Positions 45,367 through 58,126 are shown, numbered from the stretch's first letter. The stretch: 64,000 nucleotides of DNA from Ophiodon elongatus (GCA_016806645.1 JACSYO010002004.1:84501-148500); one strand, 5' to 3'. Numbers and translations: made by a program. The notes: generated by a model not told the origin, from the sequence alone.

Positions 45367-46924
45367 TTCTATTATACATACATCCATACTACATAGTTCG
45401 TAGTCTAATGTGTTTAGAAACAAATCTCAGATTTTTATTACCTGGACTTAAACACTGATACATAATGATAGTATAAAACTATAGTTTATAGCCTCTTTAA
45501 AGATAAATGATGGATTACACACGAGGCGACAGATTACACTTAATGGGGAAAAGATGGTGGACAATAAAAAGGTGATTGTTGTTTGCAGGTCTGTGATGGG
45601 ATGTGGACCCCGGAGTCCTGCACGCGGACCCCTGGAGTCCTGCATGTAAGTCTGAGGCTCCCCCCGTCTAAAGCCCCACTGAGGTGAGGAGCGTCAGGCG
45701 AACACGGCGGGCTGCGCGGCGCCTGCTGGATGTTTCTGACGTTAAGTGATGAAGTCGTCTCTGAAGTCCTTGTCGAGGCTGATCGCTGATTGATGGATGG
45801 ACTCATCAACAGGCGGACAGCAGCAGAGGGACACAAAGTGCCTTTCAAATTTTCAAGCCTCTTTTTTTTCCCACAACAAAGCTCGACGGATAGCTTTCAT
45901 TTTTTCCCCGTCTCCTATCCGTCAGGCTGTTTGTGCCTCGGAGTCTTCAGAATCCATTTCCTCACATAACACCAGAAATCAGTGGGAATGCGTCACTCAA
46001 ACGACGCCAGGTTTAAAATATTGACGGTACAATCTGCGCTCCTCCGCTTGCTGCCTCTAAATGTCTATTTGAAACCATTTTAGGGGGAAATGATTGACAG
46101 CAAACACCCTCTTTCTTTATCTTTTATCTCATCTGCACCATCTACAGCACGGAGGTTACTTTGACACCAAAATCTGAATAATGCAGCAGGAACCTGCAGC
46201 CCGCCGTCAGCCCGCCTCCTCTCAGACCGATCCTCCACGCAGCCGCTTCAAAAGCTACAAAACGGAAAGGAAAGTAGATCTGTCAGAGAGAAAGTAGGTC
46301 AGAGGGACCAGTGCACACAGTCTGATGTTAACAAAGTGAAAGCAACATCAAATGATCCCTGAAGACTCCTCAACTATAGTCTGCTGTGAAAATGTGCAAA
46401 AATAACTTCAATCTGTGGGTAAAAATAAAGAAAATGACAAGAACAAGTCACCAGACTGGTCATACCTGACATACAGTTGAATCAGAACTCCTGACACCTG
46501 CATTGTCTGAATTAGAAGAAAGTATAGCAGCAGTGATGTTACTGCACTTCTCTCCATGGCAACGGCATTCAAAATGCTTTAAAATAATTATTTTCATCCA
46601 TATCCTTCTGTAAAACTTGCGTTCATATACGAATAAATATGTAAATGGGGAAACTGCAGCCTGGGTTTTGTTCACTGGCCAACGCGTTCTCACTCCGTCA
46701 CCTCAAACTACGGCGCTCCATGTTTCCCCGTTACACGCATACTGTCTCTTTTAAAAAGAAACTAAAGTACTTGTTTAGGCTTTGGAAAAGATAAGTGGTT
46801 TGGGGTTAGAATATGTTTGTTAAGAACTACGCTTGTTACGTAACTGGCGTTAGCAAAGAGCAGAAGCTTTTTAATGTTTTCATCTTCGAACTTTAACCCT
46901 CGTTTTCAGTTCATGAAAGTTAAT
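45367..46924. other. Non-coding spacer
   Basis: No exon recognised. 45590-45660 contains a short duplication around GGAGTCCTGCA. 46760-46860 includes GGTTTGGGGTTAGAATATG, probably part of an interspersed repeat. Confidence 0.4.
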
Positions 46925-47262
46925 TTAACATCTTGGTCACCAAAACATTGGTCCACCCTCTCGTGTCATTTCTGGTTGCAAGAAAAAACAAGATGGCGAC
47001 GGCCAATTAAAACAAGATGGCGACGGCCAATTAAAAACAAGATGGGGACGGCCAATTAAAACAAGATGGCGACGGCTAAATAAAAACAAGATGGCGATGG
47101 CCAATTAAAAACAAGATGGGGACGGCCAATTAAAAACAAGATGGCGACGGCTAAATAAAAACAAGATGGCGATGGCCAATTAAAAACAAGATGGCGACGG
47201 CCAAATAAAAACAAGATGGGGACGGCCAATTAAAACCAAAAGAGCGGCGGACAAAATTTCTA
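46925..47262 (+). mobile_element. Dispersed element fragment (copy 14) with expanded YY1-like array
   Basis: TGTCATTTCTGGTTGCAAGA is an outer-body fragment like the one at 53280-53300. The next phrase, ACAAGATGGCGACGGCCAAT, has been expanded into a tandem array (46985-47245). No 73-bp array is present. Confidence 0.65.
46985..47245. repeat. 24-25-bp tandem repeat of a YY1-like motif
   Basis: Ten units of AAAACAAGATGGCGACGGCC plus AATT, with the variants GATGGGGACGG, GATGGCGATGG and GGCTAAAT. The core AAGATGGCG is close to the YY1 consensus; many units also hold CCAAT. Confidence 0.93.
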
Positions 47263-48044
47263 ACTCACGGCTTCGGTGTAGAAAATATTTTTTTTATTTT
47301 AGATATATTAATTTTATATTTAAGATTTAGAGATTAAAGGCACAGTGAAGACTTGAACACAAGTTATCGTCACGGAGACTTCCTTCTCTGATAAACAAAT
47401 GGCTCAAGAGTCAGAAGGAAACACTGAATCTCCCCAAAAATATATGATTATTAAAATAAAAAACTAATATTACAGACAGAGAATTGTATTAAAAATTAAC
47501 AGGAAATCTCATCTCTGGTGCAATATTCAATAAATATATAATCTGCTCAAAATTGATCCTAATCGCTCGTTGTACACAAACGTCCTGCAGTTATTGTGTT
47601 CCCTAAAGCATCAGTTATTATGAAGTGTTATTGTTATGCATTTAATATTATAGGAAATGTCCAAAAATCAGCGGTGGCTGGGAACCAACCACTGGTCTAG
47701 AAAGTCATTTTGTTTGTTTGATGGACAAAGAAAACAGATTATTACATCAGGGATAAAACCATGAACACATCTCAGACACGTGGATGAGATCAGGGAGTCT
47801 TTCTAGTGAGATCAGGACTCGGCTTTGAGTTGGTGGAAACTAAACTTAAAACCTTTAAAAAAGAGAGATAAAACAGTTTTTATGAACATTTTGTGGCTTT
47901 GCAGATGCCTTTTAAAAACCAGCGTTTTCTTCTGCTTCAGATTATCACTATCTGTGGTTATTATTTCACTCTTTGTGGGGATTCTGATGCAGCTCTGATG
48001 TTACATCATATTTGAAGGTTTTTTTTCTTCTTTTTTTAAAACTT
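47263..48044. other. Non-coding spacer
   Basis: AT-rich sequence with no recognisable feature. Confidence 0.45.
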
Positions 48045-48715
48045 ATTATACCTTTCCTGTGTGAATACTTATTTATTATACCTTTACTGTGTGAATACTT
48101 ATTTATTATACCTTTACTGTGTGAATACTTATTTATTATACCTTTACTGTGTGAATACTTATTTATTATACCTTTACTGTGTGAATACTTATTTATTATA
48201 CCTTTACTGTGTGAATACTTATTTATTATACCTTTACTGTGTGAATATTTATTTATTATACCTTTACTGTGTGAATACTTTTTATTATTACTTTATAATA
48301 CTTATTTATTTACTTTTACACATTTACTGTGTGAATACTTATTTATTATACCTTTACTGTGTGAATACTTATTTATTATACCTTTACTGTGTGAATACTT
48401 ATTTATTATACCTTTACTGTGTGAATATTTATTTATTATACCTTTACTGTGTGAATACTTATTTATTCTACCTTTACTGTGTGAATACTTATTTATTCTA
48501 CCTTTACTGTGTGAATACTTATTTATTCTACCTTTACTGTGTGAATACTTATTTATTATACCTTTACTGTGTGAATACTTATTTATTATACCTTTACTGT
48601 GTGAATATTTATTTATTATACCTTTACTGTGTGAATACTAATTTATTATACCTTTACTGTGTGAATACTTATTTATTGTACCTTTACTGTGTGAATACTT
48701 ACTTACTATACTTGT
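48045..48715. repeat. 30-bp AT-rich minisatellite
   Basis: About 22 units of CTGTGTGAATACTTATTTAT plus TATACCTTTA, interrupted once at 48275-48325 by a diverged stretch. Thirty is divisible by three, so two overlapping open frames of more than 200 codons result; neither is a gene. Confidence 0.95.
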
Positions 48716-48842
48716 TTTGATCTTTTACTTCTGTCTAGTGTTAGTTTGCACTATCCTCTGCTGTAATCCAGGAAACGTCCCCGCTGTGGGACTAATTAAA
48801 GATTATCTGATTTTATCCCATCTTTACCTCCACAGAATCTGA

Positions 48843-48955
48843 GCATGAACTAATGAACTAATGAACTATAATGAACTAATGAACTATAATGAACTATGAT
48901 GAACTAATGAACTATAATGAACTAATGAACTATGTTAATGAACTAATGAACTAAC
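48843..48955. repeat. AATGAACTATAATGAACT short tandem repeat
   Basis: Irregular copies of ATGAACTA. Confidence 0.9.
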
Positions 48956-49207
48956 GATTGAACCAGACGACGATTATAATACTTACTTATCCAGCGGAGA
49001 GTTGTTTTGATGGTTAGCAAAGGAAGAAAGGACGGAATTAAATCCTGCAATTTTCCCAGCATCAACGCACAATAACTCTCCTGCATCGATATAAAACTAT
49101 TTTCAGAAGAGATCTTTTCCTCCAGCTCACCAACAGGAGCCAGATCTAATTAATTTGACATTTTAATCAATGAGAGATAAATACATATATATATAAAATC
49201 ATTGATT

Positions 49208-49253
<46 letters not shown>

Positions 49254-49941
49254 ATCATTGATTTTCATATATATATAGCAATTTACTGCTGTTCCTGTGC
49301 TTTTTAATTCTTATTTTGAATGATGAAATCTAAACATTTGAGATGATATTATTATACATTACAGTTCTGAACATTATCTTTATTTTTGAGTCAGACATCC
49401 TTTTTGTTTTTCCTCCCTCGTGATATATTTCTGGCCGCGTGACAGCCCACCACCGCTGATGTTTCCAGGAGAAACTCTGGCTGCCGGCCATCCTAAACCT
49501 CCACCTCCTCATCTGTCAGAGGTGGTGGGGGCTCTCCAACTAATTCTCAAACTGCCTGGTATAAAAATGGGGGAGGATGGCCGGAAGCGAGACAGATAAA
49601 ATCCACCACCCCTCTCTTCCCCCCCGCCCAAAAAATAAATGATGGAAAATCAGCTCAATGGGATTAGAGAGCAGACGACGAGGCGGAAGCAGGGAAAGCG
49701 TGTCCTCGCTCTCGTATACGTAAACAGTTTGGAAAAGCTGAAACAACTCCGTGTTAAATGCACTCAGAGGCCCGCTGCCGGCACTCCACTCGGTTGCCGT
49801 GGAAACACATCCTCCAAAACTCGCATCCACAGGTTTTTTTCTGTTGCATTGATGTTGAGTAGCCGTGAAGATATGAGCAGATATTATTATATGATTTAAT
49901 TAATGTGAAGAACATTTACATTCAACAGTCTCTCTATCTCT

Positions 49942-49987
<46 letters not shown>

Positions 49988-50266
49988 CATACATAAAATA
50001 AAGTGCTTTATTGGCACGAGTTAAACAAAGACAGTATTGTGTCACGTAAAAGCCTTCACACCCAGGGGTGTGACGGAATCACGACACAATGCAAAACACT
50101 CACCTGCGAATATATTTTTATATTTTTTCAATATATACGGTTGAATTGTTCTGTTGCCTAACTTTTTTTTTTAAATCATAATTTTGTTGCCATTTCTATC
50201 TCATAAAGCACTTTGTAACCTTTGTTTTGAAAAGTCCTATATAAATAGTTTATTTTCATTATTATT
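48956..50266. other. Non-coding spacer with TA microsatellites
   Basis: TATA runs at 49213-49250 (flanked on both sides by AAAATCATTGATTTT) and 49948-49981. A frame at 49640-49900 has no family match. Confidence 0.5.
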
Positions 50267-50271
50267 ATTAT

Positions 50272-51345
50272 TGTAACGGGGTAAAGTAGGACCCAAGAGC
50301 AGTACGACGGACACCCGTGAGTCGTGGAAGAAGGCTTTATTTATTTGCAGAACACACAACAACACCATGGTGTTTTACTGGAGGGTCTGGCCGTGAGTGT
50401 GTGTGAAGCTGTGACTTAAATACTGAAAGGAGCGGGTGCAGTAGGGTGGGCAGGTGAGTGTGATGAGCTAACAGGGTGTGTGTGACTAGCAGGTGAGTGT
50501 GATGAGCTAACGAGGTGTGTGTGACTAGCAGGTGAGTGTGATGAGCTAACGAGGTGTGTGTGACTAACGAGGTGTGTGTGACTAGCAGGTGAGTGTAATG
50601 AGCTAACGAGGTGTGTGTGACTAACGAGGTGTGTGTGACTAACAGGGTAGTGTGATGAGCTAACGAGGTGTGTGTGACTAACGAGGTGTGTGTGACTAAC
50701 AGGGTAGTGTGATGAGCTAACGAGGTGTGTGTGACTAACGAGGTGTGTGTGACTAACAGGGTAGTGTGATGAGCTAACGAGGTGTGTGTGACTAACGAGG
50801 TGTGTGTGACTAACAGGGTGTGTGATGAGCTAACGAGGTGTGTGTGACTAACGAGGTGTGTGTGACTAACAGGGTAGTGTGATGAGCTAACGAGGTGTGT
50901 GTGACTAACGAGGTGTGTGTGACTAACAGGGTAGTGTGATGAGCTAACGAGGTGTGTGTGACTAACGAGGTGTGTGTGACTAACAGGGTAGTGTGATGAG
51001 CTAACGAGGTGTGTGTGACTAACGAGGTGTGTGTGACTAACAGGGTAGTGTGATGAGCTAACGAGGTGTGTGTGACTAACGAGGTGTGTGTGACTAACAG
51101 GGTAGTGTGATGAGCTAACGAGGTGTGTGTGACTAACGAGGTGTGTGTGACTAACAGGGTAGTGTGATGAGCTAACGAGGTGTGTGTGACTAACGAGGTG
51201 TGTGTGACTAACAGGGTAGTGTGATGAGCTAACGAGGTGTGTGTGACTAACGAGGTGTGTGTGACTAGCAGGTGAGTGTGATGAGCTAACGAGGTGTGTG
51301 TGACTAGCAGAGTGCCAGGAGAGGAAAGGAAGCTGAACTGTGACA
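50272..51345 (-). mobile_element. Solo LTR with internal 57-bp minisatellite
   Basis: On the minus strand the element runs from TGTCACAGTTCAGC to CCCCGTTACA, giving the TG..CA ends of an LTR. It is flanked by a 5-bp ATTAT duplication (50267-50271 and 51346-51350). It contains TATTTAAG, AATAAAG near the 3' end and GGGTCC just before it, like an LTR with a poly(A) signal. It matches the element at 60771-61459. No internal retroelement genes are present, so it is a solo LTR. Roughly 860 bp of its length is tandem repeat. Confidence 0.78.
50440..51300. repeat. 57-bp minisatellite inside the LTR
   Basis: Units of GTGTGATGAGCTAACGAGGT, GTGTGTGACTAACGAGGTGT and GTGTGACTAACAGGGTA in that order, about 15 copies, built from smaller GTGTGTGACTAACGAG subrepeats. 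The minus-strand open frame of 178 codons is an artefact of the 57-bp (19-codon) period. Confidence 0.93.
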
Positions 51346-51350
51346 ATTAT

Positions 51351-51568
51351 GGTGTCTTTTTTTTTTTATATGTTCGTTCCACACATTGTGATCGGTCAAT
51401 GCCTTTATTGGCGACGCTGAAGCTCAGAAAAATTTACCTCGTTCACGGAAAAATAAAAAAATATATTGACATGCAAATGAATTAATGAGAAAAAGATAGT
51501 TCATAAAATCAAGAAAATAGCAGTAAACAATGAACACTCTCTTTCTCTCTTTACATCTACATATGTAA

Positions 51569-51611
<43 letters not shown>

Positions 51612-53106
51612 CTTTTCTTTCAGTTTGATTCAATTCAAATGTGGCTTTTATTGTCATGAAAGTTTAAAAAGCACAATTATGCCAAAACAGAATACAAAGT
51701 GTACACAACAATATGAATATGAATATTATGAATATAATATTAAACTAACCCTAACCTGCTCCCCTAAAATTATCATAATGAACATAAACAATAAACTCAC
51801 TCAGAGGATTTCAACAACCAGCCATCGATGCTTTGATTGTATTTCAAGTCTTTTTCTTTAAGTGGATTCACCAAAGTAGGAATAACTCATATTATGTCCA
51901 TAGACGGTGAACTGGTGTTAGCTCTCTGGACATCGAGGACAAAACATCCTGATGTTAGTGTCTCTCTCTCATCTATCTGTCTCTCTCTCTCTCTATCTGT
52001 CTCTCTCTCATCTATCTGTCTCTCTCTCTCTCTCATCTATCTGTCTCTCTCTCATCTATCTGTCTCTCTCTCTCTCTCTATCTGTCTCTCTCTCTCTTAT
52101 CTATCTGGCTTTTATCTAAAACAGTAAATTCAACGGCAGCCAATTTCTTAAAACACTTTTGAGTAAAACCAGTTTGACATTCACATTCTGTCCTTGAGTT
52201 ATTTTTAATTAGGGCACAACTTTGCCCTATTAAAAAAAAAAAGAAGAGAAAAGCTTAGCTCAATCCATTATAATACAATGAGAGAAATGCTGACGGTGCT
52301 GAGTCATTATTTCTTGGGGCAGAAACAGGAGGGGGCAGTTAATACCTATTGTTCAGGAGGTGAAGTGGGCAGGATTTCACAGTTGTTAATGTTTCTCCTC
52401 CTCGCTGTCTGGTGGGACGAGAGGGATTAGTCTGAAATTAAACACCTTTTCCTTGGCTTTCTTTTTTTTGGCTTCATCTTTTTTTTTTACTCTTTGCAGC
52501 AGTGAACACTTCAGCTTGCGATGGACATCCAGCGCTTGTTCTTATGGAGTTTGAATGCACTTTTTTATATAAATCGCTTCGGACAAAAACCCCGGGCTGG
52601 ATTATCAACTGGCCGAGTTGGGCAACTTCCCCGAGACCCCAGACCCCGAATAGGTCTGAAACCCAACAGCAGCGCTCCACAGGTGTAGTTCACCTGCAGA
52701 ACGTCACTGAACAGACCCAAAGCGGTTCTGCTCGCATGTTACCGAGTGAAGCTGCTGCAGTTGTGTTTTAATGGAGCGCACATGGTTGTTTTACGCGTCT
52801 GGCTTAAAACATTTGGAGCCAGATGCATAAAACTGACAGACATGCATAAACATTATTTTCGTCACATTTATAAAACCGTGTGAACGTCTGGTCTGATGTA
52901 TGCGTGAGGTGACACGTTCACTGCACACTTTTCTTAACACCAGCTTTTGTGTGCGCCATGGCGGACAGTTAGCAGGTTTTTTTTGTGAGTGCCGACGCAT
53001 CATTTATACATCTGGTCCTGATGTGCACACAGCATGCAACCCATCCAGTTATGAGTCTTAACCAGGCGGTAAAGACTCATAACTGAGTCTTTAACTTCCG
53101 GTTAAG
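51351..53106. other. Non-coding spacer with microsatellites
   Basis: A TA run at 51566-51608, CT/ATCTGTCTCTCT repeats at 51955-52110, an A-run near 52232. The 52500-52740 frame has no family match. Confidence 0.5.
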
Positions 53107-53416
53107 AAGAGTGAAGCCAATGCAGAAGTTTCTTAAACTTGCATTCTCTCTACTGACCAGCAGGGGGCGACTCCTCTGGTTGAAAAAAGAAGTCTGGTTG
53201 TATAGAAGTTTACAGCTACCTTGTGATTGACGGGTCGCTACCCTATCAGAACCATTTACGGCGACGCCCAAATATGGTCACTTCCCTTCACTGGTTGCAA
53301 AAAAGCCAAGATAATCCAAGATGGTGACGACCAAACTCGAGGCTTCAAAACGGCAGTCCACAAAAAACACGGGTGACGTCACGGCTATGAGCACTTCTTT
53401 TATAAAGTCTATGGTC
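53107..53416 (+). mobile_element. Dispersed element copy 9 (diverged, lacking central body)
   Basis: Has the edge phrase AGTGAAGCCAATGCAGAAG, one array unit with CCAGCAGGGGGCGA at 53157-53170, and the outer body (CAAGATGGTGACGACC, GGGTGACGTCACGG) to TTATAAAGTCTATGG. The central body present in other copies is missing. It may represent an older subfamily. Confidence 0.75.
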
Positions 53417-54639
53417 TTAACCCAAGTTTTGATCAAGAGTAGCAGCCAGTAGTTTCAGTTAATGACCATTGAAATAGAATAAAACAAACATACCCATTCA
53501 AATCAATGTACCAGGACGGTGGCGGCCATTTTTATGTGTACCGTTGTAGCGGGCTAACTTTAACCGACTCACGGGAAGTCGTGGACTCTCTGAAGTGAGG
53601 TTTTACAGTAACGAGCAGCGTTATAGTGACACTACGAAGCGTACAGAGTCAGAGTAAATTAACTTAATGCTTTATTCACACTCTTTGTCACAGCGTAGGA
53701 AAGCACGTCGCTATCAACAGATGAGTGAAAACTTTGTTCAGCCCTTTTTCCTGTAACCTGTGTAACATTAGAGCATGGTGGAATGAACACGCTAGCTAAC
53801 TAAACAGTGGACAGCTGGCTAATTAGCTGGCTTGCTAATTCCACCATGCTTTGATGCTACAGTGGTTACAGAAAATGAGCCAAACACGTCTCCAGGGAAG
53901 GATAAGCTAGCTAGCTAGCTAACTAACAACAATTCCCTTCTTTTTTTTTTTTTTTACTAGTGAAATGACCTTGGCAAACAGTTGCATGTTGTTTCTACTC
54001 CTTTTCTATTTCCACGTACATGACAGAGAGCAGCATCAGCTCTCAGTAGTTTACGGTCTGTCTGCAGACGCCACTCAGGTGTGAAGTGTGTCGAGCGGTG
54101 GGTTTGTTTAACGGTGAAATGCAGCGATGGATGTCCGTCTGACAGACTTTCACAAGCACCCTGAGATGTCTTTCTCCTCGAAGGGGCCAGTCCAGCTGGC
54201 TCATCTCAGAGATAGTCTTTGTTAACAGATGCTGCTCTCACAAAGCTGAGCTGTTTAAATAAATACAGTTATATTTAGGCTCATCACTTAGCTTCATCCA
54301 TTTTTAATAATACACACAGAAGAGAGCACGGTTTTCGTTGTTTACGTGTAACTTCAGGATACCTCATCACAGACTGTAGCTCAGCACCGTCGGCTGCCGA
54401 CCTTGTTGTGATGTATTGATGTTGAAGAGCTCTGATACAGCGCTTTAAACTTCCTGCTTTTATACATTTATACTTGTCCTTCAGCTTGTTCTCGCTCTTA
54501 TTGTTTCATGACTGCTGCCCCCATACTTTCTTATCTTATCTCATTCTTTCGTTCTTCCCTCTTCGCCAACTTGTCCAGCAATATTAATCTTTATCCTGCT
54601 GTCAGGTCGCAATCATTCTTACGTGACTTCGGAACATAG
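53417..54639. other. Non-coding spacer with second repeat family copy b
   Basis: 53590-53690 shares GTGAGGTTTTACAGTAACG..ACGAAGCGTA..AACTTAATGCTT with 15001-15125. A GCTAGCTAGCTAGCTAAC run lies near 53910 and a T-run near 53945. No gene is visible. Confidence 0.5.
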
Positions 54640-55160
54640 GAGTGTATAGAAGTGACGTCACCCATTAGAACATCATGCTGTATCGAAGAAGACTTGAAAC
54701 TAGAGATTGAGACATAAACTCATGTTTACAATGTTTAATGAGGGAATAAATCAAGAGAGAAGTAGAGTCATTTTCTATAGACTTCTATACAACCAGAGGA
54801 GTCGCCCCCTGGTGGTCAGGAGAGAGAATGCAGCTTTAACACATGAAGCTTTGACTTCTATACAACCAGAGGAGTCGCCCCCTGGTGATCAGGAGAGAGA
54901 ATGCAGCTTAACACATGAAGCTTTGACTCTATACAACCAGAGGAGTCGCCCCTGGTGGTCAGAGAGAGAATGCAGCTTTAACACATGAAGCTTTGACTTC
55001 TATACAACCAGAGGAGTCGCCCCCTGGTGGTCAGGAGAGAGAATGCAGCTTTAACACATGAAGCTTTGACTTCTATACGACCAGAGGAGTCGCCCCCTGG
55101 TGGTCAGGAGAGAGAATGCAAGTTTTAAGACACTTCCACATTGGCTTCACTCGGCAGAAC
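54640..55160 (-). mobile_element. Dispersed element copy 10 (five array units)
   Basis: AGTGACGTCACCCATT joins directly to the central body at ACATCATGCTG, so part of the outer body is deleted. Minus-strand motifs lie at 54802, 54875 (TGGTGA variant), 54946 (four Cs), 55017 and 55090. Its array of five units is the longest of any copy here. The copy ends with AAGACACTTCCACATTGGCT. Confidence 0.87.
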
Positions 55161-55446
55161 CGGAGCTTGCCACCTGTTTAGAAATCACCAGAAGGAGGGA
55201 TTTCACCTCTCTAAAGAGACGGAGCCGTCACTCTGCGCCACAACCTGCAACTGGGGCCCGAAACACTAACAAAAAACCTTTCGCGAGCTGAAAAGATTAG
55301 ATTTCAGCATGTTTAAGTATTATTTTAGCACCCAATGTGAAACATGGGCCCGCTGAAGGGAAGGGGGGGCAACGGGAGAACCAGAACCAGGACTGAGAGG
55401 GCAGACCGTCAGACCCTGCTGCAGTACAATGAGAGGTTCTCTAAAG
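55161..55446. other. Non-coding spacer
   Basis: A G-run near 55360; no gene recognised. Confidence 0.4.
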
Positions 55447-55560
55447 GGACCCTGGTGCTCAGAGACACTACCTCTTTAGTCCACAGGGGGCGCCAGAACC
55501 ACCACCTGGTGCTCAGAGACACTACCTCTTTAGTCCACAGGGGGCGCCAGAACCACCACA
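55447..55560. repeat. 54-bp tandem duplication containing AGGGGGCGCC
   Basis: Two near-identical copies of CTGGTGCTCAGAGACACTAC, CTCTTTAGTCCACAGGGGGC and GCCAGAACCACCAC. The AGGGGGCGCC core matches the right half of a CTCF motif, but the CCAC half is out of register. Confidence 0.85.
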
Positions 55561-58126
55561 AGAGGAAAGTTCCTTGTAGTAGCTTTAACTAACAGAACTA
55601 TAGCTAGCCTAAAACTGACAAAATGTTTAATGCAGAAGTAACATTAGACATATGCCTCACATCCTATTGCTTGTATTCTCAAGTTTTGTGGTTCGGCAGC
55701 TTATAAAAACCTAGTTCTGTTTTTTTTATTATGTATTATTTTGGCAGTGCATCCCAACACAGAGCAGCTTTTAGGCATCTTTCTGTTGTTGGTTGACAAA
55801 CAAAACCGTCAAGGACAAAGCGTCACGCAATACAAAATCAATGGAGAGCGATGAATTGTTTTCGCCTGCAGTGTGAGCAGCTATCTGTCTGTTCACAAAC
55901 TTTTGTCTAAATACTGTATCAAACATAATCAAAGCTTAAAAACTACAGTGTGCAGATGCTTTTCCTGTTATTCTACATTACATTTCAGCTCCAGCTCTAC
56001 CGTCAAGCCTTCGCCGGTAATCTTCATTTATTAGATTTAATGTCTACAGCCAACAGTAAAAATTTATTTTATTGACTTTATTTACCTCTTAAATCAAGAC
56101 AAGTGAGTCCTTATGGGAGAGCTCTTGAGTCCTTGCTGTCAAACTCCCATCTTCCTACTGAGGGTAAATAATGACTGAACATTACATTACCGAGCAATCG
56201 CCTCATCACACCTTTGCTCTGTCTCCAGAATAATCTGACAGAATGATTACACCCGTGTTAATACAGCAGATATATTATTCTATCGCGAGCTGTCCGGGGT
56301 TGGGTCGGGTTGCATCAGTTAATCACGCCGGGAAATGAAGACGTTGGGAGACGCGGTTCCTTCCCTCGGTGTCGAGCATCGTGACTCCTGCTCGAGTGTT
56401 CAACGAGCTGCAGTCGTTCACAATGATTACAGGAAGAAAAAAAAACACATCCCACAGATTTCACGCTGAAAGATAAATCAGGAGTTGACAGCCAAAGCAT
56501 TTATATTAATATTTTACTTGCAGATTCTTCTGATGCCACGATAGAGCTCTGGAGGGCCACGTTACAGGAGCTATTGTCTCTGGAAATAAAGGTCGATCGG
56601 CCGGATGGGCCGCCCAACACTTCCCCCGACTTGACCTTATTCTTGACCTCAAACGGGGCGCTGCTGCATCATTTTGTGATCTTTTTGTAATTTTGTTAAA
56701 TAGAAAAAGCTCCTAAACTGAACTGTTTTATGCCGTACAGCCTAAACTATATTATTATCACCGTGTGTACAAATTATGCCAAAGCAGTTAGTTATGGAAA
56801 AGTACTGTTACATGTATTGCGCAATAGAGCGAGGTCGCAGCATGCTGACGTACTGAAACTGTGAGGACTCTGAAGGGACATCGTAGCGGACTCTTATCTC
56901 ATGAGATAACTAGTTTTTATTATTATTCATATCGTGTGTTTAATGTGTAATTGCTTTCATTCAAAGTAAAATACTTTTTTTTACTTAAACTTCAAACCAC
57001 TTTTCGGCTTTATTTTGTCGTCTGATTCCTCGTTGGGGCTCGGCCTTTAGTCGTGCGTCCCAAGAGGACGTTCTTCGGCCTGCACTCTCAACATCATCCT
57101 GTACTTGCCAAAAAAAAAAGTTATTAAGTTTTAACATGTTTTAAGGTGTGAGAGTAACCATTTAGATTCTCAATATGTGATCAGTTCATCCAAATGACGA
57201 GTATTTGGAAATAGAAGATGTTCTTGTAGCTGTGAGGAGCTGCTGGCTGGTCGGTGTACAAAAATCACATATTGACAGTGTTTTTGTAACTGTTGCCATT
57301 ATATGTTGTATTATATATGTCTGATCTACATAATTCATATGATGCATTTACTTTTTCCGGAGACCAATGTCATAATTGAGAATATATTCAAGTTGCATTT
57401 GTTATTTACCCATTATTTAATTTAGTACAAAATGCATAGAGCTATTATTTTGAAGTCTCGCATGAGTAAGACTCACAACATGTATTTAATACTTCGGTGA
57501 AAGATGCATGCTCATCATGATGGACTTTAATTAGTTTTCTAAGGACGACAGAGGCCTGTTCCTCTGTTCGGAGCATGCATTGGAAAAGGTGTCTTTCTTT
57601 GGCTGGTCTGTATTTTACTTCGGTAAAATGCATTTCCACACGCTGCGCATGTTATTGTTTGTGTTAATCTGACGTGCTCTCTGCATCTTCTCGCTGTGTG
57701 AGTTTATGTTGCGTTTTCATGGTGGATTTGGAGGAAAGAAGCTTTAAAAAACCATCAGCGAGGAAGCCACTTGTGTCTGCCTGTGCTTCGAGGGAATTAC
57801 AGTTTGTGAAATGACTCATTTCTGGAGGTTCAGACCCCCCTCGCACAGCGCTGGCCAACGGGCCGACATTCTGATTGGCTAAAAAAAGACCTATTTTAGT
57901 TTAATATAGACCTGCAGTGAATGTGTCTGTATAAATCTGGAGGGTTGAGTTTGGTTCTGGTCTCAGACGCCGAGTACCAAATATTTATTGAGTACAAGAC
58001 GTCAAACTTTCGGAGTTTATGTTTATCAATTTTAAAATAACCTCCAATTAAGTTTTCTATCTTGCATGAAAGGTGCTAAAAAAAAGAAAGTTTATGTTTA
58101 AAAAAGAAAAAGATATATATTATTAT
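55561..58126. other. Non-coding spacer
   Basis: AT-rich, single-copy-looking sequence over 2.5 kb. No exon, RNA gene or transposon recognised on either strand. Confidence 0.45.

Noticed and set aside
48012..48720. Two overlapping frames of more than 200 codons with repeated YLLYLYCVNT or LLCEYLFIIP
   Set aside because: Product of a 30-bp tandem repeat; both phases are equally open and there is no promoter, splice site or family match.
50810..51346. Minus-strand 178-codon frame with repeated VTHTSLAHHT
   Set aside because: Caused by the 57-bp minisatellite inside a solo LTR.
52500..52771. 89-codon plus-strand frame
   Set aside because: No recognisable domain, no clear splice context, and an overlapping minus-strand frame of similar length.
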